From Verticillium longisporum (Eukaryota; Ascomycota; Sordariomycetes; Glomerellales; Plectosphaerellaceae), in assembly GCA_019188255.1 (NCBI GenBank), contig JAETXT010000013.1, forward strand, positions 806,001 through 870,000: 64,000 bases of DNA, read 5' to 3'. Positions 45,203-57,759 of this stretch are shown piece by piece. How positions within the stretch are numbered: position 1 is the stretch's first letter; every line of letters begins with the position of its first letter. Position numbers and translations under genes: made by a program. The notes under the pieces were generated by a model. It saw nothing but the letters and a program-made list of their open reading frames with translations. It had not been told where the DNA came from and did not search any database.

Positions 45203-47346
45203 ATGTTTCACACCTTTGGTAGCACGGAACCACCGGCTTCACATTTGTCGACACAGGTCGCAGGACCGGTCTCCCGCAGAGTCAACAAGTCACGTTCGGA
45301 GTGTACACGGAGAAAGGTCAAGTGTGATGGCCGTGTTCCTTGTGCAAGCTGTCAGTACTACAAAACTTCGGAGAGTTGCGTCTACAGGCAACGGACCAAG
45401 AGACAAGCTGTCAGCAAGAGGTATGAATTTCCTGAATGTCCATTTCCTGTCACCTCTTGATCATTAACGGGGCATTCAGTACATTGGAACAGGTGACCGA
45501 GCAGATGCAGGTACAACAACGCATTCTCAATACATTGTTCCCGCATAATTCGCCCGAGGACCTGGTTGGAAGATCAAGAACAGAACTTCTTCAGCTCTTG
45601 TCGACTGCTTCGCCATCCGATACGTCGGTTTGCGATATCTCGCCTGGACCATTGGGACCTTCACCTCAATACTTCTTATCAGGCACAGGTGGCCCAGACG
45701 TGTCTGATGGTTCAACTCAAGCATCCGAGGCTGGCGATACTGTTCAAGAGAGAAGATGGGACGAATCAGCTCAGCAGCCTGCAGAAATCGGCGCCAGCGA
45801 TGACATCAATGCCATCAGTCTGGCTACAGATCAACATCGCCGCTCATATTTAGGTGTCACCTCAATGAGTGCTGTTATGGGGGCTTTATTCCGACTCTGC
45901 CCAGCGGCTAAAGCTCGTACAATAGAATTCTCGAAAGAACTATCAAAAGAACAGCATATGCATCATCAGCAAGCTTCAGACCTAATTTCGGGACCCAACT
46001 TACCGGCCCTCAACCAGCTTCGAGAACAGCGCTGTGTCGAATTCTATTTTGAACACATACACGCCATCACACCCATATTGAATGAAGAAGAGTTTCGAAG
46101 AACATACAAAGAGGCCACCCGGCAAGATGCTTCATGGTTGGGACTTCTCAACATGGTTCTGACGCTTGGGTCCATTGCCTCTGGCAGCAACACATTGCAC
46201 GTGCAATACTACAAACAAGCGAGGGTCTTCCTCGACCTAGACTCTCTCGGATCTGGAAACATGGAAAGTCTCCAAGCTCTGTGTTTACTGGGAGGCTACT
46301 ACCTACATTATCGGAACTCCCCAAACATGGCATATGCTGTGCTTGGTGCTGCTCAGCGCGTCGCCATAGCCCTAGGCTTACACCGAGACTCGTCGCGCCG
46401 TACTCATGATCAAGGAGCTGACACAAATCAAGAAAATCTTCTTCGAATCGAAACGCGGCGGCGGACATGGTGGAGTCTATTCTGTCTTGACACTTGGGCC
46501 AGCATGACTCTTGGTCGCCCAACCTGTGGACGATGGGACAATACGACAATGGACACCCTGCCCCCAAGCCTCCTTTCACCTGATGATCATTGTGCCATCT
46601 CTTTAAGATCGAGCTGCCAGTTCTGCCACATTTGCAACCGCATTCAGCATAGATTTGCGCAACTACGAAGGATGTCTGCCATTGAGGCTCTTGCTTTCGA
46701 CCAAGAGCTTCGAGACTGGTACGAGACACTGCCATCAGTTGTCAAATACACTGCTAATTCGCCGCCACGCGTCACCACCGCACGCGAATTCCTGAGGAAT
46801 CGGTATCTCAACGTACGACTGGTACTGTCCCGTCCATTTTTGCTGCATCTGGCCCACGGCAACGCTAAACAACGCATATTTGCACCCGAAGAGGAACAGA
46901 TGATTGACACATGCCGCTCAATTGCGGCCGAAGCCATTGACGCCATTACACTCCACTGGACCCCCAACCACATTCACGTGTGGAACTCTGCGTGGTACCT
47001 TTTCCAGGCCTGTATGGTACCACTTCTTTCGATCGCCATGGAGACAGCATGGAGGCCGGGCATGTTCCCCAAAAGGGTGGACCGATGGTCTGCAAGTTTG
47101 ACAAAGGCTTTGGACATATTCAACGACATGAAGCCGTGGATGAGGGGATCGGATCGAGCCGCCCACATGGTGGCTACCCTCTTTCAGGCTGTCACGGTGA
47201 CGGTCGAGAATCAGGTTCGCCCATCAACCAGTCCGGAAGGGGCCTGGGAGTTACCAGGCTGGTGCGATGAGCAACTTGCGGATATAGATTGGAACATGTT
47301 TCTGAGCGAGGAGAATGCTTTCAATGTATGGCAGACGCAATCATGA
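45203..47346 (+). CDS. Zn2Cys6 transcription factor with a fungal-specific regulatory domain (694 aa)
   Basis: Exons 45203-45420 and 45480-47346; the 59-bp intron has donor GTATGA and acceptor TTCAG, and phases match. Binuclear cluster at residues 31-59: Cys34, Cys41, Cys47, Cys50 and Cys59 are present, but the first expected Cys is Arg31 (CGT). A short coiled coil (TLEQVTEQMQVQQ) follows as dimerisation helix. The middle-homology (Fungal_trans) domain covers about residues 230-480, with the typical ALGLHRD and RRRTWWSLFCLD motifs. Known: such factors bind CGG-type half sites and control nearby catabolic genes. Losing one zinc ligand should weaken the cluster. It lies downstream of and collinear with the beta-mannosidase, a plausible target by position only. 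Confidence 0.85.
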
Positions 47347-47838
47347 GACGAAAAAAGACCTCTCGGGGTTGTGCAAGGATGAAAGCCAGGGTGTAGGTCG
47401 GGTTTGATATTTTGGGGGGGGGGGCTTTCGATCCGGCACAGAAGCCCAGTCTACCTTCTTATTGCTCATACAAGACTTATTAGGCCCGAGTTACCTTTTT
47501 GCTCTGAAAGACCCCAGAATGATCATGCCCACAGATCCTCGGAAATTTTGGTTCCTGCACTGGCCTCATACGTGTGCCGATTGAGGCATAGAATTGCAAA
47601 GACCACCAACCCGGCAAAATATATACTGTGACTGTGGCATATGGCCTGTACATTTGTAGTCAAGTCGTAATTGTCGACTCCGACGATGGCCAGGGGATCG
47701 CGTGATAAGAGATGCATATCGCGCAATCCAAGATAAGCTGGCGTGTGTGCGAATCCTGGGACTTCACATCACTAATTGATGGACCTCCCAATTTATCAAT
47801 TTTACTTCGTGAATCAGCATTGAGAGTTGAAAATACCA
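47347..47838. other. Intergenic between two transcription-factor genes
   Basis: No gene. A run of 11 G lies at 47414-47424, just after the end of the upstream gene. Presumably holds the terminator of the first and the promoter of the second regulator gene. Confidence 0.55.
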
Positions 47839-50309
47839 ATGGGAACCATCAGTGACTGTAGCCGATGCCGACTCCACGGGTTTCTCAGCGTCGACCCTTA
47901 TCATGCGCAGGTTCGTAGCCGAGGTACAATGCCCGACTCGGTGTCACACCAGCTTATCTACGGCCAGAATGTTCGAGGAGGAAAGTCCGGTGCGACAAGA
48001 CTGTCCCTTGCGGACGATGCGTTCGCCTCCGAAAACCATGTGCTCGCGAGGTTGTGCGCACTACGAAAACCATCTCTAGACACGAAGACGAGCTCCAGTT
48101 CTTGGCTAGTCTGAAGCAAGGTCTACAAGATGCGAGCGACCTCGAAGTATTGGGACAACAGGTTCAGCGGCGTATTGATAACCTTGAGAGTGGCCTCACA
48201 ACCACACCTGCTGGCTCAATCATTGCCACGCAATACGACGCTGCCCCATCACCGGGCGAAGCCATCGCGAGTGGAAGCCCGTCACTGGGGACCCCGCCTT
48301 CAGTCACGAATCTATCGAAACGCACCCGTGAGTCTTCGTCATCCGAAAACGCAGAGCCTACGACAGTACGGCGCCACGAGGGCACGCTATCCAGTCAAAG
48401 TGCAGCTACCTTGAGGTGTCTCGAGTCTCTGGCTTGGGGCCGCTTCACTGGGCCTTGCTACCCCCACCGTCGATGCAATTGTATGAGATATCGGACTTAC
48501 GCCGAGCTTGCCTCTGTGAATTGCGACACTCGGGACGTATACTTGCAATGGTCTCCAACAAATATAGACCCGAAGATCTTGCTTCCGAATAATGATGCTC
48601 GACGACTGGTCAAAGATTTCCACATGCAACACCTCTGGTGGCATCATAATGGTTTCCATTCCGACACGTTCCTGGAGCAGTGCGAGATATTCTGGACGTC
48701 AGGTGCTGTCGTGCATCCTTTATGGATGGCGTTATATCTCGCTGTTACATGCGTGGGTAGAGTAAATCCCTTGTCCGGGGACTTATCACTGATGTTGCTG
48801 CAGACGTCACTCTGGTCACTGGCCAACAGCCCTCGTCAATGCCGAGAGCTTGGTTTGAGTTCGTGGCATTTCCTGTCGACGCAAGTCGGAGCCAAGCTGA
48901 CTGGCTCATGTAGCTTTCGATGACAGCCTCATTGAACTTCAATTCAGGAAGCTGACCAAGATTTTATACGAAGAAGACTTCCTCCAAAACCCATCAAGTA
49001 GGTTGGCTCGTGCCTCATGTGTCTCACGCTAGCTTTTCGTGTTCGGCTGACCACGCATTCAACTCGGCCAGTGTTCTCTGTTCAGGCAATCACACTTACA
49101 ACCAGACTTGGGCATAATCTGGGCTTGAGCCAGGTTACCGGCAACTTGCTCGGCGCCGCTCATGGCATTGCCAGGTGTCTCGGTCTACACCGTATCCAAC
49201 AACTCCCGGTACCTACGTCGATACAATCCGACCCTGATATCGCCATAGGGCAGGCTCGGTCAGACTGGCTCGAGCAGATAGAGATCGAAGTTGGCAAGCG
49301 TACCTGGTGGCAACTCGTGATTCAGGACTATTTCTCCATCCCATTCACAGAGACCTACGCTATTCACCCAGCACAATTCACTACGCCAATACCAAGGAAT
49401 TGTAACGACGCCGATCTCATCGAGAAAGATAATACTGCAATGACGTCAAGTGCGTATACACGGATCATTGCGCAACAGGCTTTACTCATGGCGCCTGCTC
49501 TTGATGGCCTTGGCCCTCTCGGCTCCCGAAAGCATTCGAAGGAAATCTACGAACACATATTAAGATGTGATGCCGATATGCGCCGGAATATTTACAGCCT
49601 ACCAACATGTCTCTTGCGGGAGGAACACAGAGATTCTCAGGGTCCCGTAGTCTCCCTCCCTTGGCTTCCCACCGCACGACGCACCATGGCAATCTCCGCT
49701 GCTGACAAAATCATCAACATTCATCGACCGCTCCTATTCTACTCATTCCAGAGCTCACTTTTCCCTAGGACAAGAGCCACATGTACCGCGGCGGCGATCA
49801 CTATACTTAGAGAGCATGAACGCGCAGCGTCTGAAGACACAGTGGCTATCTGGACACAGACAGCCTTTTGTATCACAGCTGTCATTGTTTTGGGCCTGGA
49901 GCTTCTCCACCAGTCCTCGCATACGAGTGAAACCGCAATTGAATATCGACAGCTCCTTTCAAAAGCGGGCGAACGTTTGCGCAAGCGAGCATGCGACGTC
50001 CTCGCCGCAAAGTGCGCCACGCTGATCGAGGTTCTCCTCTCCGTCGAGGAGGAGCTTGTCATCAAGGTTATGCGTATGCGTGATGGAACGATAGAGGAGA
50101 AGCAGCGTGAAGCTATCGACGAACTCATCGCGAGTCAGGATATCTTGGCCAAATTCCTTGACTTGGACCCGGTCTTTGGGATGAGACCCATGTTCTGGGA
50201 AAGCCCAGCAGCGTCCGAGACATGGGACCCTGCTGTTCTGTATGACGTGGAACAGTTCGAAGATTTTGACGTTTGGTACAATGAGGTGTTCTCGGGCGTT
50301 GCTTATTGA
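47839..50309 (+). CDS. Second Zn2Cys6-type transcription factor, exon model incomplete
   Basis: The cluster half CDKTVPCGRCVRLRKPC (from 47991) is unmistakable and preceded by ECSRRKVR. No ATG opens that frame, so the start at 47839 (MGTISD) must be joined by an intron; GTACAATGCC...GGCCAG (about 47925-47968) fits in phase and gives SREC, again without the first Cys. A coiled coil (EVLGQQVQRRIDNLES) follows, then the Fungal_trans domain to 48760. Between about 48755 and 49085 two or more introns are needed (a GTAGAG...CTGCAG intron at about 48758-48803, and one ending TTCAG at about 49085), and one junction stays out of phase by a base. The rest (LTTRLGHNLGL...IARCLGLH to 50309) is one frame. 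Either a complex gene or one beginning to decay. Confidence 0.7.
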
Positions 50310-50375
50310 AACGATATGAAGTAGAAGGATGAGCATACTGAGCTGATCAGTGATCTCGTGGCGCTCAGCGCATGA

Positions 50376-52133
50376 TCAAAGCTCCTGAAACACTATTCCT
50401 GTGCCCTGCTCGACCAGTTGCAACTCAGAGGTCTTTTGGTGGCCCTCCGCAGCTTTGGGAAGTGCAATTGCGATCGAGACTGGGTCGGATCTTGCGAGGA
50501 TATTATCATGGACGTCCAGTGCCTCAGCGACCACTTGCGAAATGGATGCTCCTCGAGACTGAATAGTCAGGGAGGTTTCAAACCCAGTCCGGCGAGTCTC
50601 CTGGTTCTTGACTTGGACTTGACCTGAGTGGCTTTCCAACTCCTCCTTCCAAGAAAACCTCCATCTGGAGGTTCTCGTGTCACCATTCCAGCTCACGTAG
50701 AGTATGACAGTGCCGGCGTCTACTTCTTCGGCATAAACAGCGGGGGTTTCTGCTGAGATGCCTGTCCAATTGTACCGGAAAGCTCTGTAGTTGTGTTGCT
50801 CCATCTCTCCTAAGGGCCCATCACCAAAGCCGGCATGGAACACGATGTCCCCTTTCGATGTATACTCTGTCAATTGGCCTTCGGATCCCCAGTTCAACAA
50901 CGCACCTCCACCTGGCAGTGTCTGAAGGGAACCTTGTGATTTGGAGAGAATCGAGTTCTTGGGCGGGTGGAAAGCAGTAAGCAGCGTCGCCAGGCCGCTT
51001 TCGTGATTTAGCGCTATGTATTTGCCTCTTGAAAAGGGATGCAGGCGGATTGCTTTATCGCCACCTCCCGCGGATTCCGAGCCGTAGAATGAGTTGTCAA
51101 AAAGCGATATAACCTCGGTCGAAGCATTGATAGCTGGGAGGTAGCGCGCGTGGTGCTGGAACCCAAATGGGACGTCCTGACCCAGAACGAAATCGGACTT
51201 TGTACCACCGAGGCGCCAGATGATCGAGCCATCTGTGCCGTTTATTTTGTAAATGGTCGAGGCGTGACGCGCAGAAAGGAGATAGTGTCCATCGTCGCCT
51301 TTGGTAATCGAATTGATGTGAAAGTAGTCCCAGGCTGTCGTGCTGTGGGTTCCGGACCCTGCTTGGCCCAGTGGCAGGGGAAGTGAGGTCTCTGGACCCC
51401 TGTGTTAACATCTCCTGAGTATAGATCATGATTCCACTGAGGTATCTTACCATTTGGCGTTACAAAGTTCAAGCTTCTCCATTCAAAAAGGACACAACCG
51501 GACTCAATGTCGACCTCTTCAGCCGCCGAATGTCAGCCCATGCAAGTGTTGTACTGAGGAGGAGGGCCAAAAACCTTGAAATATCGCGTCTACGATCCAA
51601 GTTTGATCTACATCGCCGCCATAGCTACTCAGATCCATCTGCAGCGGCTGATAAATCTGAAAAAGCGCCGTCTTCTCGTTGATGATGATGAACTCATGCT
51701 TGTCGCTAATGAAATGTCCACCAGCTCTTAGTGACCTGATCACCTCGTAGTTCTGGTTCAACAGGACATGGCGACCATGTCCGTGGCCGTGCAGACCATT
51801 GTGCGAGCCTTCAAAAGCGAAAATAATGTCTGAGCCATTCCAACGGGCGGCCTGGAAGTTTCCAGTCCAAGGGGAGAAGTAGGTGTATCCGTCCCACACG
51901 AGATCGCCGTCATTGCGAATTATGTAGGCGCCCTGTTGTGCTGGGCCTTTGGGTGGCGCCTCTACCCCAGTTCCACTGAATGGGGCAACAAAGAGGTAAC
52001 CTGGCTCACATAAGTCATCGCACGGGATCGTAATGTTCAGTTTGATCGGATTGAGGTCTGGCCGGGATTTGTATGTCATATCCGCCAGAGTAAAGGATGC
52101 GGCGGCGGCCAGAAAGAATATTGGAAAGTACAT
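50376..52133 (-). CDS. Secreted arylsulfotransferase-family protein (546 aa)
   Basis: Three exons, 52133-51575, 51516-51451 and 51391-50376, phases consistent; introns of 58 and 59 bp. A signal peptide spans residues 1-17 (hydrophobic FFLAAAASFTLA). The body matches the fungal Arylsulfotran_2 family: beta-propeller with GAYIIRNDGDLVW, WDYFHINSI, YLLSARHASTIYKING, WRLGG and FGFQHHAR motifs, the His residues being conserved family features. Known: named after bacterial aryl sulfotransferase, but the fungal members are uncharacterised, so sulfate transfer is an inference. It ends tail to tail with the second regulator (66 bp apart) and starts head to head with the MFS gene. Confidence 0.85.
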
Positions 52134-52833
52134 AGTTGATCAGGTGTTGTTCCTCGGTCGTTGTTGTTCGAGATGTGCCATTTGACAGGGCGGATAGTAG
52201 TGTGACTTTTATGTGGTAGAAGTTTGCGACGGATGAAACAATAAGCTGAAGATCTAGACGCAGAAGTTCCTCGTGTGGCGCGTGATGCAAGCGTGCTAGT
52301 TATGATACAATCATGAACTAACGAGATCAGACCAGGAACGGACTTCGTCTTCATGAATATCTGCGTGTCTTTAGGACCGGCGACCGCCGATCGAGGGGTC
52401 CGGAGCGGGTGAGTTTGCCATCTTGCCCGCACCCACGTCCTCCACAGGCCCGTCCCCCCCGCGCCCGCTTCACCCGCACTCCGCGGCACACCCGTTTGAT
52501 TGGACATGATACTCGAGAACGGTTACTCTCCTCATGGTGATGCACCATAATGTTGGCTGAGCCTCGACTATCTCGTCGAAACACCATGAGGCGTCACTGC
52601 GGGTATTGATTGCGACATCCATGGATTATCGGGGATTGCCTCCGAGGATTGATATTTAGCCTCGATGTCCCGGCACCGAGAACCCTTGATTTATGAGCGA
52701 CAATCGAATCGACTCGGTGACACTGCAAGCACTTTTCACGCAGACCGACTTCCAGCAACTTTCTAAACCAAGCGAAAACATCCTAGTGGCTTCACTACAT
52801 CTGCCAGCCATACGTCTCTCCTACAACGAAACC
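52134..52833. promoter_or_regulatory. Shared divergent promoter region of the arylsulfotransferase-family and MFS genes
   Basis: 700 bp between the two start codons. Contains a C-rich block (about 52430-52490) and CGG-containing sequences (52385-52400, 52485-52495) of the kind Zn2Cys6 factors bind, though no clear spaced CGG pair was confirmed. An in-frame ATG at 52693 could extend the MFS protein by 47 residues. Co-regulation of the two genes is inferred from the arrangement. Confidence 0.4.
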
Positions 52834-54690
52834 ATGGCAGAACCCAAGTCGGATCGAGTCAACGCCCAATTGACCTGGGTGCCTTCATCGATTGACGAGA
52901 AACACACTCAAACGTCGCCCCACTTTGGCTCCGGCCAGGTATCTGAGAGGCAGATTCCGGAGCAAACCTGGACCGATGCCGAGGAAAAGGCCGCGGTGCG
53001 CAAGGCCGATTTTATTGTGATGCCTCTTCTCATGTTCGCATTCTTTGTCCTGCAACTCGATCGCTCCAATGCCGGAAATGCCTTGACGGACGGGTTTCTT
53101 AAGGACATCGGGATTACGCAAAACCAGTTCAACGTCGGCATGCAGCTTCTCAATGCCGGTATCATTCTTCTCGAAATCCCAAGCAACATTGTTTTGTATC
53201 GTGTCGGCCCCAAAATTTGGCTCAGCTGCCAGATAGTTGCTTGGTGAGTGAAAAAGCCACCTCGTATCCTCGCACTACCTTAACTAATACATCATGTCAG
53301 GGGGCTCGTTGCCACTTTTCAAGCTTTCCAGAAAGGGCTTCCAGCATGGCTTACTACCCGGCTGCTTCTCGGACTGTTGGAGTCAGGATATATCCCCGGC
53401 GGACTCTACACGCTCTCTCTGTGGTACAAGGGCCCCGAATTGAGCAAGCGCTTCGCGTTGTACTTCATGGGCAACGGCTTTGCCACTGCATCCGGTGGTC
53501 TCCTAGCGTACGGCATACTCCAGATGCGTGGCGTTGCAGGACTGGCTGGCTGGCAGTGGCTGTTCATCCTAGAGGGGCTGCTGACGCTTGTTGCTGGCTT
53601 CTGCTTCTTCGCTCTGTTCCCGGGTGCTCCGTCGAATCCCGTGACGCTGCTTGGCGTACGTTTCTTCACAGACCGCGAAATTACGATTCTTCGAGACCGT
53701 ATCATCATTGATGACCCGAACAAGGCGACCACTAAGACGTCGATCAACCTCGGCGACCTGCAGCGTGCCGTGGCAGATTACAAGTTATGGCCCCATATCC
53801 TGCTGACGTCTGCAGGACTGGCCCCTAGCATCGCTCTTTGGTCATATGCGCCGAGCATTGTCAATTCTTTCGGATATGAACGACTGCAGTCTAATGCGTT
53901 GACTTCCGTCGGGCAGTGGATGGGTGTGGCCCTGACCCTGTTCCTCGGCTGGCTTGCGTAAGCATCAGAACTGTATCCCGGTCAAAAGTCAAACAGAAGA
54001 TTAACCAGATATAGTGACACATGGGGTCGCCGAGGCTATCTAGTGCTTAGTGCCGTGAGCATCCAATTTGTATTCACGGTAAGTAAACTTCGGAGGAGCG
54101 GGGGAGTTCGTTGCCGAGTCTGACGTGTCCCTCACTACCCAGCTTGCGTACAAGTGCCTTCCAGATGATGCCGCAGCAAGCACAAAATTTGGCTTATTGA
54201 CAATGGCTGCGGGAACAACCTCATGGTGGCGTAAGTAGAACGCTCACTGGAATCAATATTCGTCCGGGAGATTGTCTATTGGAATCAAAACTGACTTGCT
54301 TATTCAGATGCTGTCCATGGCTCTTGGCTGTCGCTCAATGCTCAGACACCAAGTGAACGTTCAATGAGAATGGTAAGTACTTCTTCACGGGCACGCCACA
54401 AGACACCCTTCTCACTGACATGGTAGGCCTGTTTCATCATGTCGGCTAACGTGGCTGGTCTCATCGGTGCCCAACTGTTCCGTGCTGATGATCGCCCTTT
54501 CTACCACAGAGGCTGGACCATTGCCGTGGTCTTCATGGCGTTGTCTGTGGCATGCGTCTTGCTTCTGATTGCTCTCTATCGTCGGGCGAACAAGAAGTAT
54601 TTCGGGAAGATCCAGTCCAGCGAAGCAGGCTCTGTGGAAGCCAGGCCCATCGGGGACGAGTTGATCGTTTCTAAACCGTACAACTACTAG
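52834..54690 (+). CDS. MFS transporter, Dal5/anion:cation symporter type (515 aa)
   Basis: Six exons: 52834-53243, 53301-53957, 54015-54078, 54143-54230, 54308-54372 and 54427-54690; lengths sum to a whole number of codons. The start at 52834 has a strong context (ACCATGG). Long hydrophilic N-terminus, then about 12 membrane segments: the first with LQLDRSNAGNALTDGFLKDIG, the Dal5-family signature after TM1, GLLESGYIPGGLYTLSLWY around TM4, and a cytoplasmic loop in the middle. Known: relatives import allantoate, nicotinate, tartrate and other carboxylates at the plasma membrane. Substrate unknown here; next to a sulfotransferase-like and a lactate-dehydrogenase-like gene, an organic anion is likely. 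The C-terminus is polar and intact. Confidence 0.88.
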
Positions 54691-56858
54691 ATAGTGTTTC
54701 ACGTGGCTGTGGCGAGCTTTTCTCCTTGGACAGTACGACCATCACTCGTCCCATAAACCAATAAACTCAAGCATCGTTATATTCAGAGTGCATGGATCGC
54801 TCCGATATCTAATCATTGTGCAAAATGTGTGTTGTGGCTGCATGCCTAGTCCTATAATTCCTAGGCAAGTTAGCCGGGTGCCTTGGAGGTGCCTTGTGGG
54901 AGTACAACATATCTTGAGCGGCCCAATGTGTGCCTAGCCGCCGGGAAGCCAAGGCCGACTGCTCAGTCGATTACCTCGAAGAGTGAGGCGGACCAGAACC
55001 CAGTGACCGCTGCCGAATATACCGTCGGATGATCGATCGATTGGATGCCCAACGGTGCAGCCATTCCGGTAGATTGAATTGGATCAAGGTAGCTGGCGGT
55101 GCTGACGCGCCGTTCGATTCAATATCCGCAGAAATTGAAATCGTTGTGCGATGCGACACGAGCCCAGGGCTTGCTTGTGCAGTGGCACTAGTGTAGACTT
55201 GGATGTTGAACAAGGTGAAGGGGGCATTGAAGTTCATGGTCGTGGCATGGGACTCGTAAGATGAACCGTTCCTCTGATGTCCGCCGTGGCACTCATTGCT
55301 GATTGCTTGCTTCATCATCGTGACGTGTTTGGCTGTTGATGGTGAGACAGAAGATGAATGGCCTGTACATGTCGAGGCATCCCTTCGATATAAAGTGAGG
55401 CGATACACAAAGCGACACAAGCTCAAAACACCAGAGCCTCATGTTGAAGGCTCGGGCGGCGGGCGGGGGGTACTGACAGCAGGCTGCAGCTGAAGCCACA
55501 AGACGTCCAGGAATAAACGTAGGAATACCGGTGAAGTGTCTCAGCCACAGGAGGATCAATACGATAGCTACTCAATCACTTCTAGTGGAACGCAACCCTC
55601 TATATTTGTTGTCTTTGAGAATCACGATGGTCGTCCACACTCAGATGATCAGAAGTCATGACCTAGAGACGCTAGTGCTTGGCCTCAACACTATCAGACT
55701 GAGAATGCTTTTGTGAAGGACACTGTAGGATTCTGCTCAAATGAGCCGGTACCTTGGGATCTGGGCGGGAAAATGTAATTTACAATGAGGCTTGTGTGTA
55801 AATCAAGCACTGGGCTAGCAACGTGGAGGGTCTTTGGCCTGGAGGATCGGACGGTGTGCGCCTGTGTGTCACACAACATGGCCCTCTTCCTCACACCAGC
55901 CGAAGTTGCACAGACCTATACCCTCCTTCAGCAGTCGCCCGAGCCAGGTGTCAGCCTGATCATGTTGTATTACCCGACTTTACGCAACGAAATGTTACAT
56001 TTCTCTTCGCCCATGCGGAACAATTTCGCTTTACCTGTTTCAAGTGAGTACGTTCCGACAGTCTTGATATATGGTAGTCATATTATACTGAGTACCTGCA
56101 CATGTGTTCTTTCTGCTGCGAAGGAAGGTTTCTGACAATGTTTAAAATCTGAGATGTTTACAAGCACAGCAACATAGCGGTCCTCGCCGTATCGAAAGTG
56201 CAAAGTCTATACCGATCGAGATGGCGCCAACAGGAAGCACACAAGTCCACTTTTATTGCCTCAAAACGTCCACTTCGCCACCGGGGTTCGAGAGTCCATG
56301 CTGTCGACATCCCGCACACCATTCCATCCTACCAGATCAGGCCCGAAGGAGCTTGTATGCCGCAATATCAGCAACCGGGCGGCACAACCGGCAGAAATAG
56401 CAAGACGCACTTAAAACAAGAAACTTGGGGGCCAGGCTTTGGCATTCCACGAATAGAAGACCGGATTGCGTTGATGCTGCTTGGCTTGGACTGGCAGCCT
56501 CGACCCATTTGCCACTCGAGGCCTGCAACTCACGCGACCCATGGTCGTGAAACCACACTCCTGAAGCAACAACCTGCATCTCACAAGTTCGGTTTCGGGG
56601 TTCAGAACCAATAGCAGGGGCCAGACATCTTTGAGCACCGGTGTGAGTACCGGTCAATCCAAGGTGCAGTGCAGCCATCAGAAGCCATACCACATCAGCA
56701 TTACAAAGCCTTGCCTAAAACGCCGGCTGGCTGGGTCGCACAACCGACTATACCTGCCCACCCTCACAACCAGCTTTATTACCCTGAAACGCCCTGTAGC
56801 TACTTAGGCATCGAGGCCCAAAGCCATCTAGCTGCCTAAATCAGCGCCCATGTGAGCC
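54691..56858. other. Intergenic region, no supportable gene
   Basis: About 2.2 kb of normal composition. Several frames of 60-150 codons occur (for example 55426-54971 minus and 55785-56135 plus), but none has a recognisable domain, splice sites or clean codon pattern. It may hold a non-coding RNA or a small lineage-specific gene; nothing in the sequence decides this. Confidence 0.5.
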
Positions 56859-57759
56859 ATGGCGGAAGTCATTGGAATCATCGCTGCTGCATTTCAGCTC
56901 GCAGGGGCTTGTATGAGACTCCTGGAAACTATCAGAAAGATAAAAGGAAGCTCAAAGACTCTGAAGAGATATCAAAATCAGCTACAAGATCTCCGCGACC
57001 TTTCCGCGACAATCACGCAAAACCCCATTCTTCAGACTCCAGAGGTCAAAGCACACACGCAGTCACTCTTGGCCCTCATTAGTGAGCACAACTTTGAAAC
57101 TTTACTTCGGAAACCTCGACTTTTGCGCAACTTGCAATTTCTAAATACACAACGAGATTTGTTGGATATTTTTGACACAATCGAGAAAGGGAAAACCAGC
57201 CTTTCCCTCGTCATACTCAGCATTCAGGCCAAGGCTTTGGACCAGATACGCGTAGACGTGAAATCTATGGCAAAACCAGGACGGCTTGCCTCTCAAGGAG
57301 CACATATGGGGAACTCTGCTTTCGCCGGTGAAAGAAACTCTGGTCCTGTGGCTCTGGCATTCATCAACGAAGTCCTCAAAGATGGTCGCCTAGGTGCGGT
57401 TCACTGGCGTCCCGTTGCCACAAATAACGGGGATCAGATCAATGAACCTACCTACCTTCAGGGACGTTGCTCCTGCTGCAAAACCCACGACACGAACATA
57501 CTACTTTGAGCCCAGTAGGACAGGATCTGGGAGTATGCACAATGGCACTCACGTGCAATTCTCGTCTTCGGCATCTGGTGTCGAGACACCCGACATCGCG
57601 ACCTACCCAGGCGATAACGATGTTTATTTCAATCAGAAGGAGGAGCAAAAGCATGAGGAGGGTGCTGATGCAAAAGTTTCCCGGAGCAGGGGCAAAATGT
57701 ACAATGGACAGGTGTTTGAGAAAATAAAGCCTGAAGAAACTGGGGACACCAGATTATGA
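56859..57759 (+). CDS. Fungal STAND N-terminal-domain protein (HeLo-like family)
   Basis: ATG at 56859 opens 216 codons. The first 130 residues match the N-terminal helical domain found on fungal NLR/STAND proteins (MAEVIGIIAAAFQLAGACMR, then amphipathic helices). Known: such domains act as executors or signalling modules in fungal incompatibility and programmed cell death. No NACHT or NB-ARC domain follows, so it is a stand-alone module. The first frame ends at 57509, while a second frame continues to 57759 with an acidic/Lys-rich tail (YPGDNDVYFNQKEEQ); a small intron between about 57390 and 57465 probably joins them, but the junction could not be fixed. A role in NLR signalling is inferred from the domain only. 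Confidence 0.65.

Noticed and set aside
40105..54690. Secondary-metabolite biosynthetic cluster
   Set aside because: No polyketide synthase, NRPS, terpene cyclase or prenyltransferase is present; the genes fit catabolism better.
54971..55426. 151-codon minus-strand frame
   Set aside because: No recognisable domain, no splice sites, poor codon pattern; not enough for a gene call.
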